From positions 24,296 to 88,295 of the forward strand of contig CANRVB010000010.1 of the NCBI GenBank assembly GCA_947643165.1: DNA of 64,000 bases, in the 5' to 3' direction. The notes beneath the pieces were generated by a model. It ran no database searches and was not told the origin of the DNA. It saw nothing but the letters and a program-made list of their open reading frames with translations. Of this stretch, positions 35,583-43,597 are shown one piece after another; the first letter of the stretch is position 1; each line of letters begins with the position of its first letter. The DNA comes from an uncultured Porphyromonadaceae bacterium (GTDB taxonomy: Bacteria; Bacteroidota; Bacteroidia; Bacteroidales; Muribaculaceae). The position numbers were made by a program, and so were the translations under genes.

Positions 35583-37061
35583 ATGAAAAAATGTCTCATG
35601 GCATCGGCCATTGCCATTGGTACGGCGATTCTCTGTTCATGCTCCTCCAAAACGGCGGTTTCAACCGATCCGCAGCCCACACCCGGTCAACAAGCCATGA
35701 TCGACCGGAAATATGGCATGTTCCTGCACTATGGCATGAATACTTATCTCAACGCCGAGTGGAGCGATGGTTCCGCGTCGGCCTCCACGTATGCTCCGCC
35801 TGCCGACATTGCCCGTAAAGCTGCCCAATGGGTCAGCAATGCAAAGCGGGCTGGCATGAGGTCGATAGTTCTGACAACCAAACATCATGACGGATTCTGC
35901 CTGTGGGACAGCGAATACACCGACTACGATATTGCCAACGACAGTATAACCAACAAGGTGGATATTGTCCGTGCCGTGGCCGATGCGTGCCGAAATGAAG
36001 GTATAGCGTTCTCGGTCTACTATTCTCTATGGGACCGGCACGAACCTACCTATCGCGATGATGACAAGTCAGTCTACATCGACTACATGAAAGGGCAGCT
36101 CACCGAACTGATGACCAACTATGGACCCGTAGCCGAACTTTGGTTTGATGGAGCCTGGGACCGGAAACTTGAAGACTGGAAATTGCAGGAACTTTATGAT
36201 TGCGTCAAGGCCCTGCAGCCCGACTGCCAGATCTCTACCAACTGGACTATAGGCAAACGTCCGGTCGATATGCAGGCGGGTGATTCGATAATCTATTTTC
36301 CATCGGATTTCCGGCTCTGGGATCCATATCTGCCGGTCGCCGACGATCCGAAGATCTACACTCACAGTGGCAAACAATACTACCTGCCGTTTGAGTCCAC
36401 CCAGACGATCTCCGTCATAGGCAATTGGTTCAACCATCCTGAAGACACCACCGTAAGAGGGGTCGACGAGCTCGAAGAGATATTCCATGTAGCTACAGCC
36501 AACGACAACTGCCTGCTGCTCAATGTCCCTCCGGCTACCGATGGTAATCAAAACGCTCAGGCTGTAGAAAATATCATTGCATTGGCAAAAAGATTGGGTA
36601 TTGAGAATGGTGGCGATTTCCCGGTATCAGCAAAAAGGCCTGTGAATATTCTCACCGATGCCGTAGCCAGTGCTTCAAGCGTCAATAAGAACGATACTCT
36701 GCATTGCGGCGCACATCTTGCCGTAGATTACGATGTCAGCACGGCTTGGGTGTCGGCCGATTCTCTCGCATCAATCAATATAAAACTTGTGCGTCCGGCC
36801 ACATTCAGCTCCGTTTCCATCATTGAAGGCGAGAACAGCATACGTCGCTTCGATCTGGAGATCCTCGCTGATGGCAAGTACAAGTCGGTCTATTCAAGTC
36901 CGCTCATACCTGAACCGACAGGGCAGAGCTTCATGGGCTACGGACTGATCGAGTTCACTCTGCCGCAGGCTGTGACGACCGATCAGCTGCGCGTGACCAT
37001 CAATCAGTCGAACGGCACCCCTGCCATCTACTCCATCCGTCTTACGCAAGGCAAGCAGTAA
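35583..37061 (+). CDS. Alpha-L-fucosidase-like glycoside hydrolase family 29 lipoprotein
   Basis: The ATG at 35583 gives 492 residues beginning with a lipoprotein signal (AIGTAILCSCSS). The GH29 barrel carries KYGMFLHYGMNTY, LTTKHHDGFCLWDS and the nucleophile Asp189 in ELWFDGAWDR. The C-terminal ~130 residues (SASSVNKNDTLHCGAHLAVDYDVSTAW ...) form a discoidin-like (F5/8 type C) module. No acidic surface-export signal follows the lipid cysteine, so it is probably periplasmic. It should remove alpha-linked fucose (retaining). It lies between the NagB-LmbE gene and the riboswitch and is transcribed alone. Confidence 0.92.
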   Translation: MKKCLMASAIAIGTAILCSCSSKTAVSTDPQPTPGQQAMIDRKYGMFLHYGMNTYLNAEWSDGSASASTYAPPADIARKAAQWVSNAKRAGMRSIVLTTKHHDGFCLWDSEYTDYDIANDSITNKVDIVRAVADACRNEGIAFSVYYSLWDRHEPTYRDDDKSVYIDYMKGQLTELMTNYGPVAELWFDGAWDRKLEDWKLQELYDCVKALQPDCQISTNWTIGKRPVDMQAGDSIIYFPSDFRLWDPYLPVADDPKIYTHSGKQYYLPFESTQTISVIGNWFNHPEDTTVRGVDELEEIFHVATANDNCLLLNVPPATDGNQNAQAVENIIALAKRLGIENGGDFPVSAKRPVNILTDAVASASSVNKNDTLHCGAHLAVDYDVSTAWVSADSLASINIKLVRPATFSSVSIIEGENSIRRFDLEILADGKYKSVYSSPLIPEPTGQSFMGYGLIEFTLPQAVTTDQLRVTINQSNGTPAIYSIRLTQGKQ

Positions 37062-37103
37062 CATAACGTCAAATGATCAGCACAACTTTTTAATCCGTTA
37101 CTC

Positions 37104-37133
37104 TTGCTTTCTTGAAATAATGACGTAACTTTG
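37104..37133 (+). promoter_or_regulatory. Promoter in front of the cobalamin riboswitch
   Basis: TTG (37104-37106), 19 bases, TAACTTTG (37126-37133). Transcription would begin about where the aptamer begins. Confidence 0.75.
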
Positions 37134-37138
37134 TGGCC

Positions 37139-37310
37139 ACGTTTTGGTGTCGCGCCCGCGCGATGAAAAGGGAATCAGGTGCAAATCCTGGACAGACCCG
37201 CTGCTGTAAGTTCCGCAAGGCCCCCGTCATTCATGTCACTGTCGCCATAGGGCGATGGGAAGACCGACGGTAGGCTGGAACAAGTCAGAAGACCTGCCAT
37301 TACAACATAG
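37139..37310 (+). ncRNA. Cobalamin riboswitch
   Basis: The conserved core of the B12 element is readable in order: GGGAATCAGGTGCAAATCC, ACAGACCCGCTGCTGTAAG, the GTCACTG ... GGGAAG arm, and the B12 box AAGTCAGAAGACCTGCC (37282-37298). It lies in the leader of the TonB receptor operon. Behind the aptamer, GGCAGA (37336-37341) can pair either with CTGCC of the B12 box or with TCTGCC (37356-37361), a plausible switching element; there is no T tract, so control may be at translation or by another hairpin. Binding of adenosyl- or another cobalamin is expected to turn the operon off. Confidence 0.95.
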
Positions 37311-37446
37311 TTTTGTCGCCTTCGGGTTATAATGCGGCAGACCATTCTTCGGGGCTCTGCCACTCTTGATCAGTCGTGTGGCTTATTACGCCTTGTTGTG
37401 GTTTGATGCACAATCCTTTGCGGCTTGTTCCAACCACATCAGTCAT

Positions 37447-39792
37447 ATGAGTCTCCGACTTATCTCCATTCTTATCTCTTTACTTATTATTGTCACGGTC
37501 TCAGCCCGTGACCTTATCACTATTTCCGGTCGTGTAACCACTATCGACGGTTCGCCGGTCGAGGCCGCAATTGTAAGGCTCGATTCCACGGATACTCTCA
37601 GCCGCACTGATTCTATCGGACGTTATTCCATAAGAGTACCGGCAGGACAAGTCTCTCTATCGGTCTCTATGACAGGCTTCAATCCAATAAGCCGTACATT
37701 CACCCTCTTCTCCTCGTCAACGGTCAACTTTCAGCTGGCCCCCGTCAACGCTCTCTCCGAAGTCACAGCCTATGGTAAGACCAAGCTACGTCAGCTGCGC
37801 GAAAGCGAATTTTCGGTCAATTCAGTCGACGTGGCAGCGGCAGTCAATACAACAGCGACATTATCCGATCTTGTCGGACGCACGGCCGGAGTCAGGATAC
37901 GCACAACAGGTGGTCTCGGATCTGATTTCGATGTCACTCTAAATGGTCTCACCGGCAGCGCAATCCGTTACTTCATTGACGGCATACCCATGGAGTCGCG
38001 CGGATCCGACGTGTCCCTCGATAACCTACCGCTCAATCAGATAGAGCGTATCGATATCTATAAAGGTGTTGTTCCCGCTTTTCTCGGCACTGACGCAATG
38101 GGGGGAGCCATCAATATTATCACACGCGCACAGAAGCGACGCTATATCGACGCTTCAGTCAGCGCAGGATCTTTCCATACATTCAAGGCCGACTTCGCGG
38201 CCCAGACAGTCGAGCCAAACACAGGGCTGATCATTCGCCCGACTTTCAATTACGGCTATTCAAAGAACGACTACATGATGAGAAACGTCGAAGTCTGGGA
38301 TAAGGATGCCGACAGATACATCACTACCGACCGACGGCGATTTCACGATGACTACCGCTCCATAATGGGGCAGATTGAAGCAGGTTTCGAAAACAAGTCC
38401 TGGGCCCGCAGCCTGTTCATCTCGGCCTCTTACACTGATCTTGACAAGGAGATTCAGACAGGGTCGGTACAGGCTATAGTCTATGGTACTCCACGTCGTC
38501 TAAGTCATGCCTGGAGCCTCGGTGCACGATATGTAAAGGACAATCTGTTTCTCCGTGGTCTGACACTCAATCTGAGCCTTTCACACACATGGGATCGCTC
38601 GCAGACAGTGGATACAGTATACCGCAAATACGACTGGAACGGCAACTGGATCCCAACACAACGCAACGAGATCACCGGTGGAACCCGATCAATACGCCAT
38701 TACCTCCGCCCGCTCACTGTTGTCCGCGCTAATCTCAACTACCGGTTCGCCGACATACATGTGCTTGACATGAATTACTCCCTCAACCGCACAGGAAACA
38801 AGCGCTATGATGACCTCGACCCTGAATACGATCCAGCCAAAGATATTCTCGGTAAACATATAATAGGACTCTCTTACTCACATTCTCTCCTCGATGAGCG
38901 ACTCCAAAACACCATTTTCGGAAAATCATACATCGAACAGCTACGCATCGTACAGCTCTCCGACAAGTGGAGCGACAATGCCCGTGAGTCATCGACAAAG
39001 ACGTTCTGGGGCTACGGAATCGGATCGCGATACAACATCATCGATCCATTACAGGTAAAGTTTTCGTTTGAACATTCTGTACGTCTGCCACTTTCACGCG
39101 AGATGCTCGGCAACGGAACCACAGTCTCCGCCAACCTCTCTCTCAAACCCGAAAACTCCGACAATCTCAACCTCGGAATTTTCGGCAATCTACGTCTTGG
39201 CAATAATCATTCCTTCTACTATGAAATCGCAGGTTACCTGCGACACGTCAAGGATATGATACATCTTGTCACCAACGAAAACACCGGACTCTCTGTCTAC
39301 GGCAACATCTCCAGCGTCAATGTCAGGGGCATCGAAGGAGAACTCGGCTACCACTTTGCCGACAAGTTGCACCTCACAACCAATTGGAGCTACTCCGTCA
39401 GCCGCGACATGAACGCCCGACGCTCCGATGGGAAACCTTCGGTCACCTACAAAAACCGTATTCCCAACCGCCCGTGGTTATATGGGAACACCGAACTGAC
39501 CTATCTACATCATGGACTGATCATGCCACACGACAAAGTCCGTGCTGGCTACGTATATCAATACGTCCACTGGTTCTACCTCACTTGGGAAGGCTACGGT
39601 AGCCTCTCATCCAAATCTAAGATCCCGACACAAAACCAGCAGAACATCTACATCACCTACTCCTGGCTTGATGAACGTTATAATGCGACTCTTGAAGTCG
39701 ACAACATCTTTGACCGAATCCTCTACGACAACTACAAGCTACAGAAGCCCGGACGATCAATCATGGCCAAATTCCGCATTTTCCTTCAGTGA
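37447..39792 (+). CDS. TonB-dependent receptor under cobalamin riboswitch (XusA/BtuB-like)
   Basis: The ATG at 37447 gives 781 residues with a signal peptide ending VSA. A carboxypeptidase-like domain (ITISGRVTTIDGSPVEAAIVRL) is followed by a plug (LVGRTAGVRIRTTGGLGSDFDV, FIDGIPMESRG, IERIDIYKGVVPAFLGTDAMGGAINII) and a 22-strand-type barrel ending MAKFRIFLQ. Sequence style and operon partners (DUF4374, PepSY) match the xenosiderophore receptor XusA, but the riboswitch indicates corrinoid control. It probably imports a corrinoid or a metal complex whose need depends on corrinoid status. The upstream part of the track ORF lies in the riboswitch leader. Confidence 0.92.
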   Translation: MSLRLISILISLLIIVTVSARDLITISGRVTTIDGSPVEAAIVRLDSTDTLSRTDSIGRYSIRVPAGQVSLSVSMTGFNPISRTFTLFSSSTVNFQLAPVNALSEVTAYGKTKLRQLRESEFSVNSVDVAAAVNTTATLSDLVGRTAGVRIRTTGGLGSDFDVTLNGLTGSAIRYFIDGIPMESRGSDVSLDNLPLNQIERIDIYKGVVPAFLGTDAMGGAINIITRAQKRRYIDASVSAGSFHTFKADFAAQTVEPNTGLIIRPTFNYGYSKNDYMMRNVEVWDKDADRYITTDRRRFHDDYRSIMGQIEAGFENKSWARSLFISASYTDLDKEIQTGSVQAIVYGTPRRLSHAWSLGARYVKDNLFLRGLTLNLSLSHTWDRSQTVDTVYRKYDWNGNWIPTQRNEITGGTRSIRHYLRPLTVVRANLNYRFADIHVLDMNYSLNRTGNKRYDDLDPEYDPAKDILGKHIIGLSYSHSLLDERLQNTIFGKSYIEQLRIVQLSDKWSDNARESSTKTFWGYGIGSRYNIIDPLQVKFSFEHSVRLPLSREMLGNGTTVSANLSLKPENSDNLNLGIFGNLRLGNNHSFYYEIAGYLRHVKDMIHLVTNENTGLSVYGNISSVNVRGIEGELGYHFADKLHLTTNWSYSVSRDMNARRSDGKPSVTYKNRIPNRPWLYGNTELTYLHHGLIMPHDKVRAGYVYQYVHWFYLTWEGYGSLSSKSKIPTQNQQNIYITYSWLDERYNATLEVDNIFDRILYDNYKLQKPGRSIMAKFRIFLQ

Positions 39793-39813
39793 TCTGATCA
39801 ACAGATAATCAAA

Positions 39814-39837
39814 ATAACTATAACTATAACTATAACC
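39814..39837 (+). repeat. Hexanucleotide repeat ATAACT x3 plus ATAACC
   Basis: Three perfect and one imperfect tandem hexamers lie in the 52-base gap between receptor and lipoprotein gene, 8 bases before the lipoprotein ATG, where slippage could alter translation. Confidence 0.85.
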
Positions 39838-39844
39838 AATTCCT

Positions 39845-41140
39845 ATGAGACACTTTAAATTATCCTGGATGATGCTGGCTATCGCAGCCATATCGTTCAC
39901 ATCCTGCTCAAGCGATGACGAACCCGACAGTGACATCGGAGGCGAAAACATCAAAGACGTCCACTTCGATGTATGGGTGACTGCAGGCACGAGCAATGGA
40001 ACCGCCTATCTCGTCAAGAACGTCAACTCCCTGGAAGATCCGCAGACAATCACATTTGACAATTCCGGCTGTGATATCACAGGTAAGCTCGACCAGGAGA
40101 TCATCGTCAAGGGTAAATATTACTATGAAGTACCGCCTACGGGCGATTGCTTCGGCAAATATCAGATCACCAATACCGGTCTGGTAACAATAGCCCGACG
40201 CCCGTTCGAGAAAAATACATACCGCGCATACCGCTACTGTCACGCCTGGATTGACGACAATACTCTCGTCATAATGAGCTCGGATGGCGATAAGAAAAAA
40301 GCCCTCTGGACAAAACTCGATGCAGCCAACATGACCATCATCGAAGAGGGTGAATTCAACTTCACAGAACTCAGCGGCATCTCCGCCCTCACCACATCAG
40401 GACTCCTCGGATATCGTGAGAGCGATGGCAAACTCATCTACTTCTACGCCCGGTCAGCCTTTGCATTCGACGGATTCTACGCCGCTTTCATCGATGCAAA
40501 GACCATGACCGTAGACAAGATAGCCCATATGGAGAAAGACGTAGTTATGGCCGGCACATCCTATGGTGAGCTTCTTCAGCATAAAATGGCCTTTGACAAC
40601 AACGACAATCTCTATATCGCGGCCAACTTCCATATTGACAGCTTCTCAAGCACAACCCAGCAGTATGGACGCATCTTCCGCATCAACCGTGGCGAAATGG
40701 ACTTCGATCCGTCATATGAAGGTTTCAAGACCGACCCATCAGGAGTTGCTGACCGTGGCAAGATCCTCACCATCGACTACATGGGTATGGGATCACTCGT
40801 TCTGTGCATTCAAGATCCCGAACACTGTGGGGTAGTCATTGATCCTAACGACAAAAACCACGGATGGGGCAACAACTATAACGTCTACTATTGTATGCTC
40901 GACATCAACAGTGACATATCAACCGAGTTCCTCTACGACGGTAAGCACCTGCCATATTCGCAAGGTACTTTCGCACAGCGCTCATTCGTGCTCAATGGCA
41001 AAGTCTACATCGGGACTAATCCGGCCAACTCAGAGCCTACAATCTATGTCTACGACATCCGTTCGCGCACGATGAACATGGGAGCAAAAATTCAAGAAGG
41101 CTTCGGTTTCGACCGCATAACCTACGTCCAGGGCAATTGA
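39845..41140 (+). CDS. DUF4374 beta-propeller surface lipoprotein (XusB-like)
   Basis: The 431-residue protein has a lipoprotein signal ending ISFTSCSSDDEPDSD; the acidic residues right after the cysteine match the Bacteroidetes surface-export signal, so it should sit on the cell surface. The rest is beta-rich with repeated propeller-like strands (GKLIYFYARSAFAFDGFYAAFIDAKT, QQYGRIFRINRGEMDF, GKVYIGTNPANSEPTIYVYD). DUF4374 includes XusB, the propeller that binds ferric enterobactin in Bacteroides thetaiotaomicron. Here it follows a receptor under a cobalamin riboswitch, so by analogy with BtuG it could capture corrinoids (inference). Confidence 0.85.
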   Translation: MRHFKLSWMMLAIAAISFTSCSSDDEPDSDIGGENIKDVHFDVWVTAGTSNGTAYLVKNVNSLEDPQTITFDNSGCDITGKLDQEIIVKGKYYYEVPPTGDCFGKYQITNTGLVTIARRPFEKNTYRAYRYCHAWIDDNTLVIMSSDGDKKKALWTKLDAANMTIIEEGEFNFTELSGISALTTSGLLGYRESDGKLIYFYARSAFAFDGFYAAFIDAKTMTVDKIAHMEKDVVMAGTSYGELLQHKMAFDNNDNLYIAANFHIDSFSSTTQQYGRIFRINRGEMDFDPSYEGFKTDPSGVADRGKILTIDYMGMGSLVLCIQDPEHCGVVIDPNDKNHGWGNNYNVYYCMLDINSDISTEFLYDGKHLPYSQGTFAQRSFVLNGKVYIGTNPANSEPTIYVYDIRSRTMNMGAKIQEGFGFDRITYVQGN

Positions 41141-41195
41141 TCCTGACCATATACTGAATCAATCATCTATCCAGTCAGCCACATTCCGTTCAGCC

Positions 41196-42653
41196 ATGAA
41201 TAAAGCAGTCCGCACCCTCTTCTCCCTGCATCGAATCACCGGAACAATTATCGCACTGTTTTTCCTCATGTGGTTCTTTACAGGACTCGTGCTCATATAT
41301 CACTCTTTCCCGCGTCTCTCCAGTGCTGCGACATACAGTCATATGTCAGCGCTCCCGCAGACCATAAACATGCCCGACACGCTGCCACAACAACTCAAAT
41401 CGTTGAGCATACGCAGCTTCCAGGGGCAGACTGTCCTGCAATGGAAAGCCGGAAAGAGCACAGTCACCATTACCGACAACAATGAGTCCCTGCGCCCTGT
41501 AACATTTCAGACTGTCCGTGATGTGGCCGCAGATTGGATAGATGCACCCATCGCTAAGGTAGATACCCTATATGACCGCGACCAGTGGATTATGTATTCA
41601 CGGTATGAACGCGATATGCCTATCTACAAATTTTACTTCGATGATCCAGATCAACACCAGCTCTACATAGCATCCCGCACGGCGACGCCACTCCAGCTTA
41701 CCGACCGCACTCAGCGGTTCTGGTCATGGATAGGTGCCATACCACATAAATTCTACTTCCCATTCATGCGTCGAGATGTCGACAAATGGAAAATCTGGCT
41801 CGCACTCGGAGGGTCACTCTGTCTCATTGCCTCACTGTCCGGTCTGATCGTGGCTCTCTACCTGTGGATACGCAACCGGCTCCACACCAGCAGATGGTAC
41901 AACCCATTCAAAACGCGACTTCTACGCCTTCACTTCACCTTCGGGCTTGTTTTCGCCATACCCCTGATAGCATGGAGCATCAGCGGCATCATGTCGATGC
42001 AGAAAGTTCCGACATGGATTGTCCCCATAGAGGGGGAGCGCTATGTCAGCCAGCGCGATATGTGGGGCGGCGGCATGCTCCCTCTCAGCCAATACAGGCT
42101 ATCTTATGCTACCCTCCGTCAGGCATATCCCGAACTTAAGCAGATCGACTACACACGACGTGGATCCATACCGGTATATGACATCATTGTCGGCGACACA
42201 ACCCTTATGATAGACGCCTCAACCGATACAGTCAGACCACTCTTCATTCCTCCGGCCGACATCTTTGCCGGATTGCGCAACATACATGGCGACGATGCCC
42301 CCATTCATGTAACCCTACAGAATCACTACGACAGCCAATATTTCTCAATATCCGGCCGTGCAGAGTTGCCCGTCTACAAGGCCACCGTCGACAACCCAGA
42401 TGGTTCTCTATACTATATTGATCCTCGCGACGGACATATTACCTACCTCAATCACAACAAGATCCTACGGCGCTACCTATTTAGCGGAATCCACTATCTC
42501 AACCTTTCCTGCTTTACCGGACATCCGTTGTTATGGAAAGTGTGTATGTGGATAATATGTTTGGCGGGTATAGTATTCTGCTTCACATCGGCTTGGTTGG
42601 GTGTGAAGTACATACGCCGCAAACTGAAATTAAGATGTCCGCATGACTGCTGA
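41196..42653 (+). CDS. PepSY-family inner-membrane protein (XusC-like)
   Basis: The 485-residue protein has four membrane segments at about residues 13-35, 205-226, 248-268 and 446-468, with a large extracytoplasmic part between them. Histidines suited to heme or metal binding lie at the membrane edges (LFSLHRITG, IPHKFYF, LLRLHFTFGL, SGIHYLNL). PepSY-type membrane proteins such as XusC and bacterial ferric reductases are thought to reduce substrates taken up through the outer membrane. In this operon it could reduce the cobalt of an imported corrinoid or release iron (inference). It is the last gene of the riboswitch operon. Confidence 0.85.
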   Translation: MNKAVRTLFSLHRITGTIIALFFLMWFFTGLVLIYHSFPRLSSAATYSHMSALPQTINMPDTLPQQLKSLSIRSFQGQTVLQWKAGKSTVTITDNNESLRPVTFQTVRDVAADWIDAPIAKVDTLYDRDQWIMYSRYERDMPIYKFYFDDPDQHQLYIASRTATPLQLTDRTQRFWSWIGAIPHKFYFPFMRRDVDKWKIWLALGGSLCLIASLSGLIVALYLWIRNRLHTSRWYNPFKTRLLRLHFTFGLVFAIPLIAWSISGIMSMQKVPTWIVPIEGERYVSQRDMWGGGMLPLSQYRLSYATLRQAYPELKQIDYTRRGSIPVYDIIVGDTTLMIDASTDTVRPLFIPPADIFAGLRNIHGDDAPIHVTLQNHYDSQYFSISGRAELPVYKATVDNPDGSLYYIDPRDGHITYLNHNKILRRYLFSGIHYLNLSCFTGHPLLWKVCMWIICLAGIVFCFTSAWLGVKYIRRKLKLRCPHDC

Positions 42654-42777
42654 ATCTACTGTAAAGATTCGGTCCGCCGCCGCATATCCAATTCAGGCAA
42701 CCGATCGGCTTTATTCATATAATTCTCTCATCGAGTGTATGAACTTTGAGAATAGTGGGTAAAAAATCGGCCAAAAA

Positions 42778-42809
42778 TTTGTTCGGTTGAAAAACTTGAC
42801 TTATCTTTG
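42778..42809 (+). promoter_or_regulatory. Promoter of tRNA-Ala
   Basis: TTTG (42778-42781), 20 bases, TATCTTTG (42802-42809). Confidence 0.8.
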
Positions 42810-42824
42810 CATCATCAATCGAAC

Positions 42825-42898
42825 GGGGTATTAGCTCATCTGGCTAGAGCGCGACACTGGCAGTGTCGAGGTGAGCGGTTCGAGTCCGCTATACTCCA
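42825..42898 (+). tRNA. tRNA-Ala (GGC)
   Basis: Cloverleaf: acceptor GGGGTAT/ATACTCC (one G-T pair), D arm GCTC-ATCTGGCTA-GAGC, anticodon stem CGACA/TGTCG with loop CTGGCAG (anticodon GGC), T arm AGCGG-TTCGAGT-CCGCT. CCA is not encoded. Confidence 0.95.
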
Positions 42899-42903
42899 CA
42901 TTG

Positions 42904-42942
42904 AGCCGGGCCGGAATCATTTTCCGGCCCGGCTTTGTTTTA
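42904..42942 (+). terminator. Terminator of tRNA-Ala
   Basis: GCCGGGCCGGAA/TTCCGGCCCGGC followed by TTTGTTTT. The T tract ends inside the stop codon of the convergent acidic-protein gene. Confidence 0.9.
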
Positions 42943-43404
42943 CCACTCATCATCAATGTTGCCCGACTCCGGGTCAACATATCCGTTATCCCAGTCTTCA
43001 TCCTGGGGATAATACTGTCCGCACTCATCGTCAGCGTCATACTCATCATCATCCCACTCATCCGACATGGTGTCCAGCCGGTCCTGTAGCCCATCGATCA
43101 TATCCTGGAGATCACCGCAGTCATCCCACAAGACGTCGCTGCTGTCCAGGCGTTCCTGGAGATCTTCAATTGCATCCTGTAATTCATCAAAGTCAGATTC
43201 ATCACAAGAGTCAAGACGGTCCTGAAGGTCATCCAGACGGCTACGGAGTTCCTCCATTTCCGATTCCAGCTCATAGGTCTCCTCATCGGCAACCGCTTGG
43301 GCGAGCGACGTAATGGTATCAGGCCGATTCTTGCCCCGTCCGGAAAGTTTGTCCCATACTAAGCTAAATGTCACATATCCGCCGAGTGAATTCCAAAAAG
43401 ACAT
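42940..43404 (-). CDS. Acidic coiled-coil protein of unknown function
   Basis: The 154-residue protein has a short N-terminal part (MSFWNSLGGYVTFSLVWDKL) and then three related units of about 28 residues, each with LQDRLD or LQERLD (MEELRSRLDDLQDRLDSC, LQDAIEDLQERLDSS, LQDMIDGLQDRLDTM), predicting a coiled coil. The last 40 residues are almost all acidic or aromatic (WDDDEYDADDE). There is no signal peptide. No family was recognised; the repeat suggests a structural or scaffold role. A TAATTTTG box lies at 43455-43462 upstream. Its 3' end abuts the tRNA-Ala terminator. Confidence 0.75.
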   Translation of the reverse strand: MSFWNSLGGYVTFSLVWDKLSGRGKNRPDTITSLAQAVADEETYELESEMEELRSRLDDLQDRLDSCDESDFDELQDAIEDLQERLDSSDVLWDDCGDLQDMIDGLQDRLDTMSDEWDDDEYDADDECGQYYPQDEDWDNGYVDPESGNIDDEW

Positions 43405-43524
43405 AATCAGATCATTTTAAACTGTTTCGCGGGGACCCACTATGGTTCCCGCTGCAAAATTAGCATCAGCTTGGGCAACAACTCTGCACATTCAGGTTAA
43501 ACAATGTTCATTTCCAACGGAACG

Positions 43525-43573
43525 CATAAAAACAACCGGTCCGCGGACTCTTGAAACGAGGACCGCGGACCGG
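43525..43573 (-). terminator. Terminator of the polysaccharide utilisation operon
   Basis: On the minus strand CCGGTCCGCGG/CCGCGGACCGG (11 perfect pairs) is followed by TTGTTTTTATG, directly behind the GH2 gene. Confidence 0.9.
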
Positions 43574-43597
43574 CTTGCTTTGTGTTATGACGGTGTG

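Noticed and set aside
42958-43300. DNA minisatellite
   Set aside because: The repetition is at protein level (coiled-coil heptads of the acidic protein) with poor DNA identity between units.
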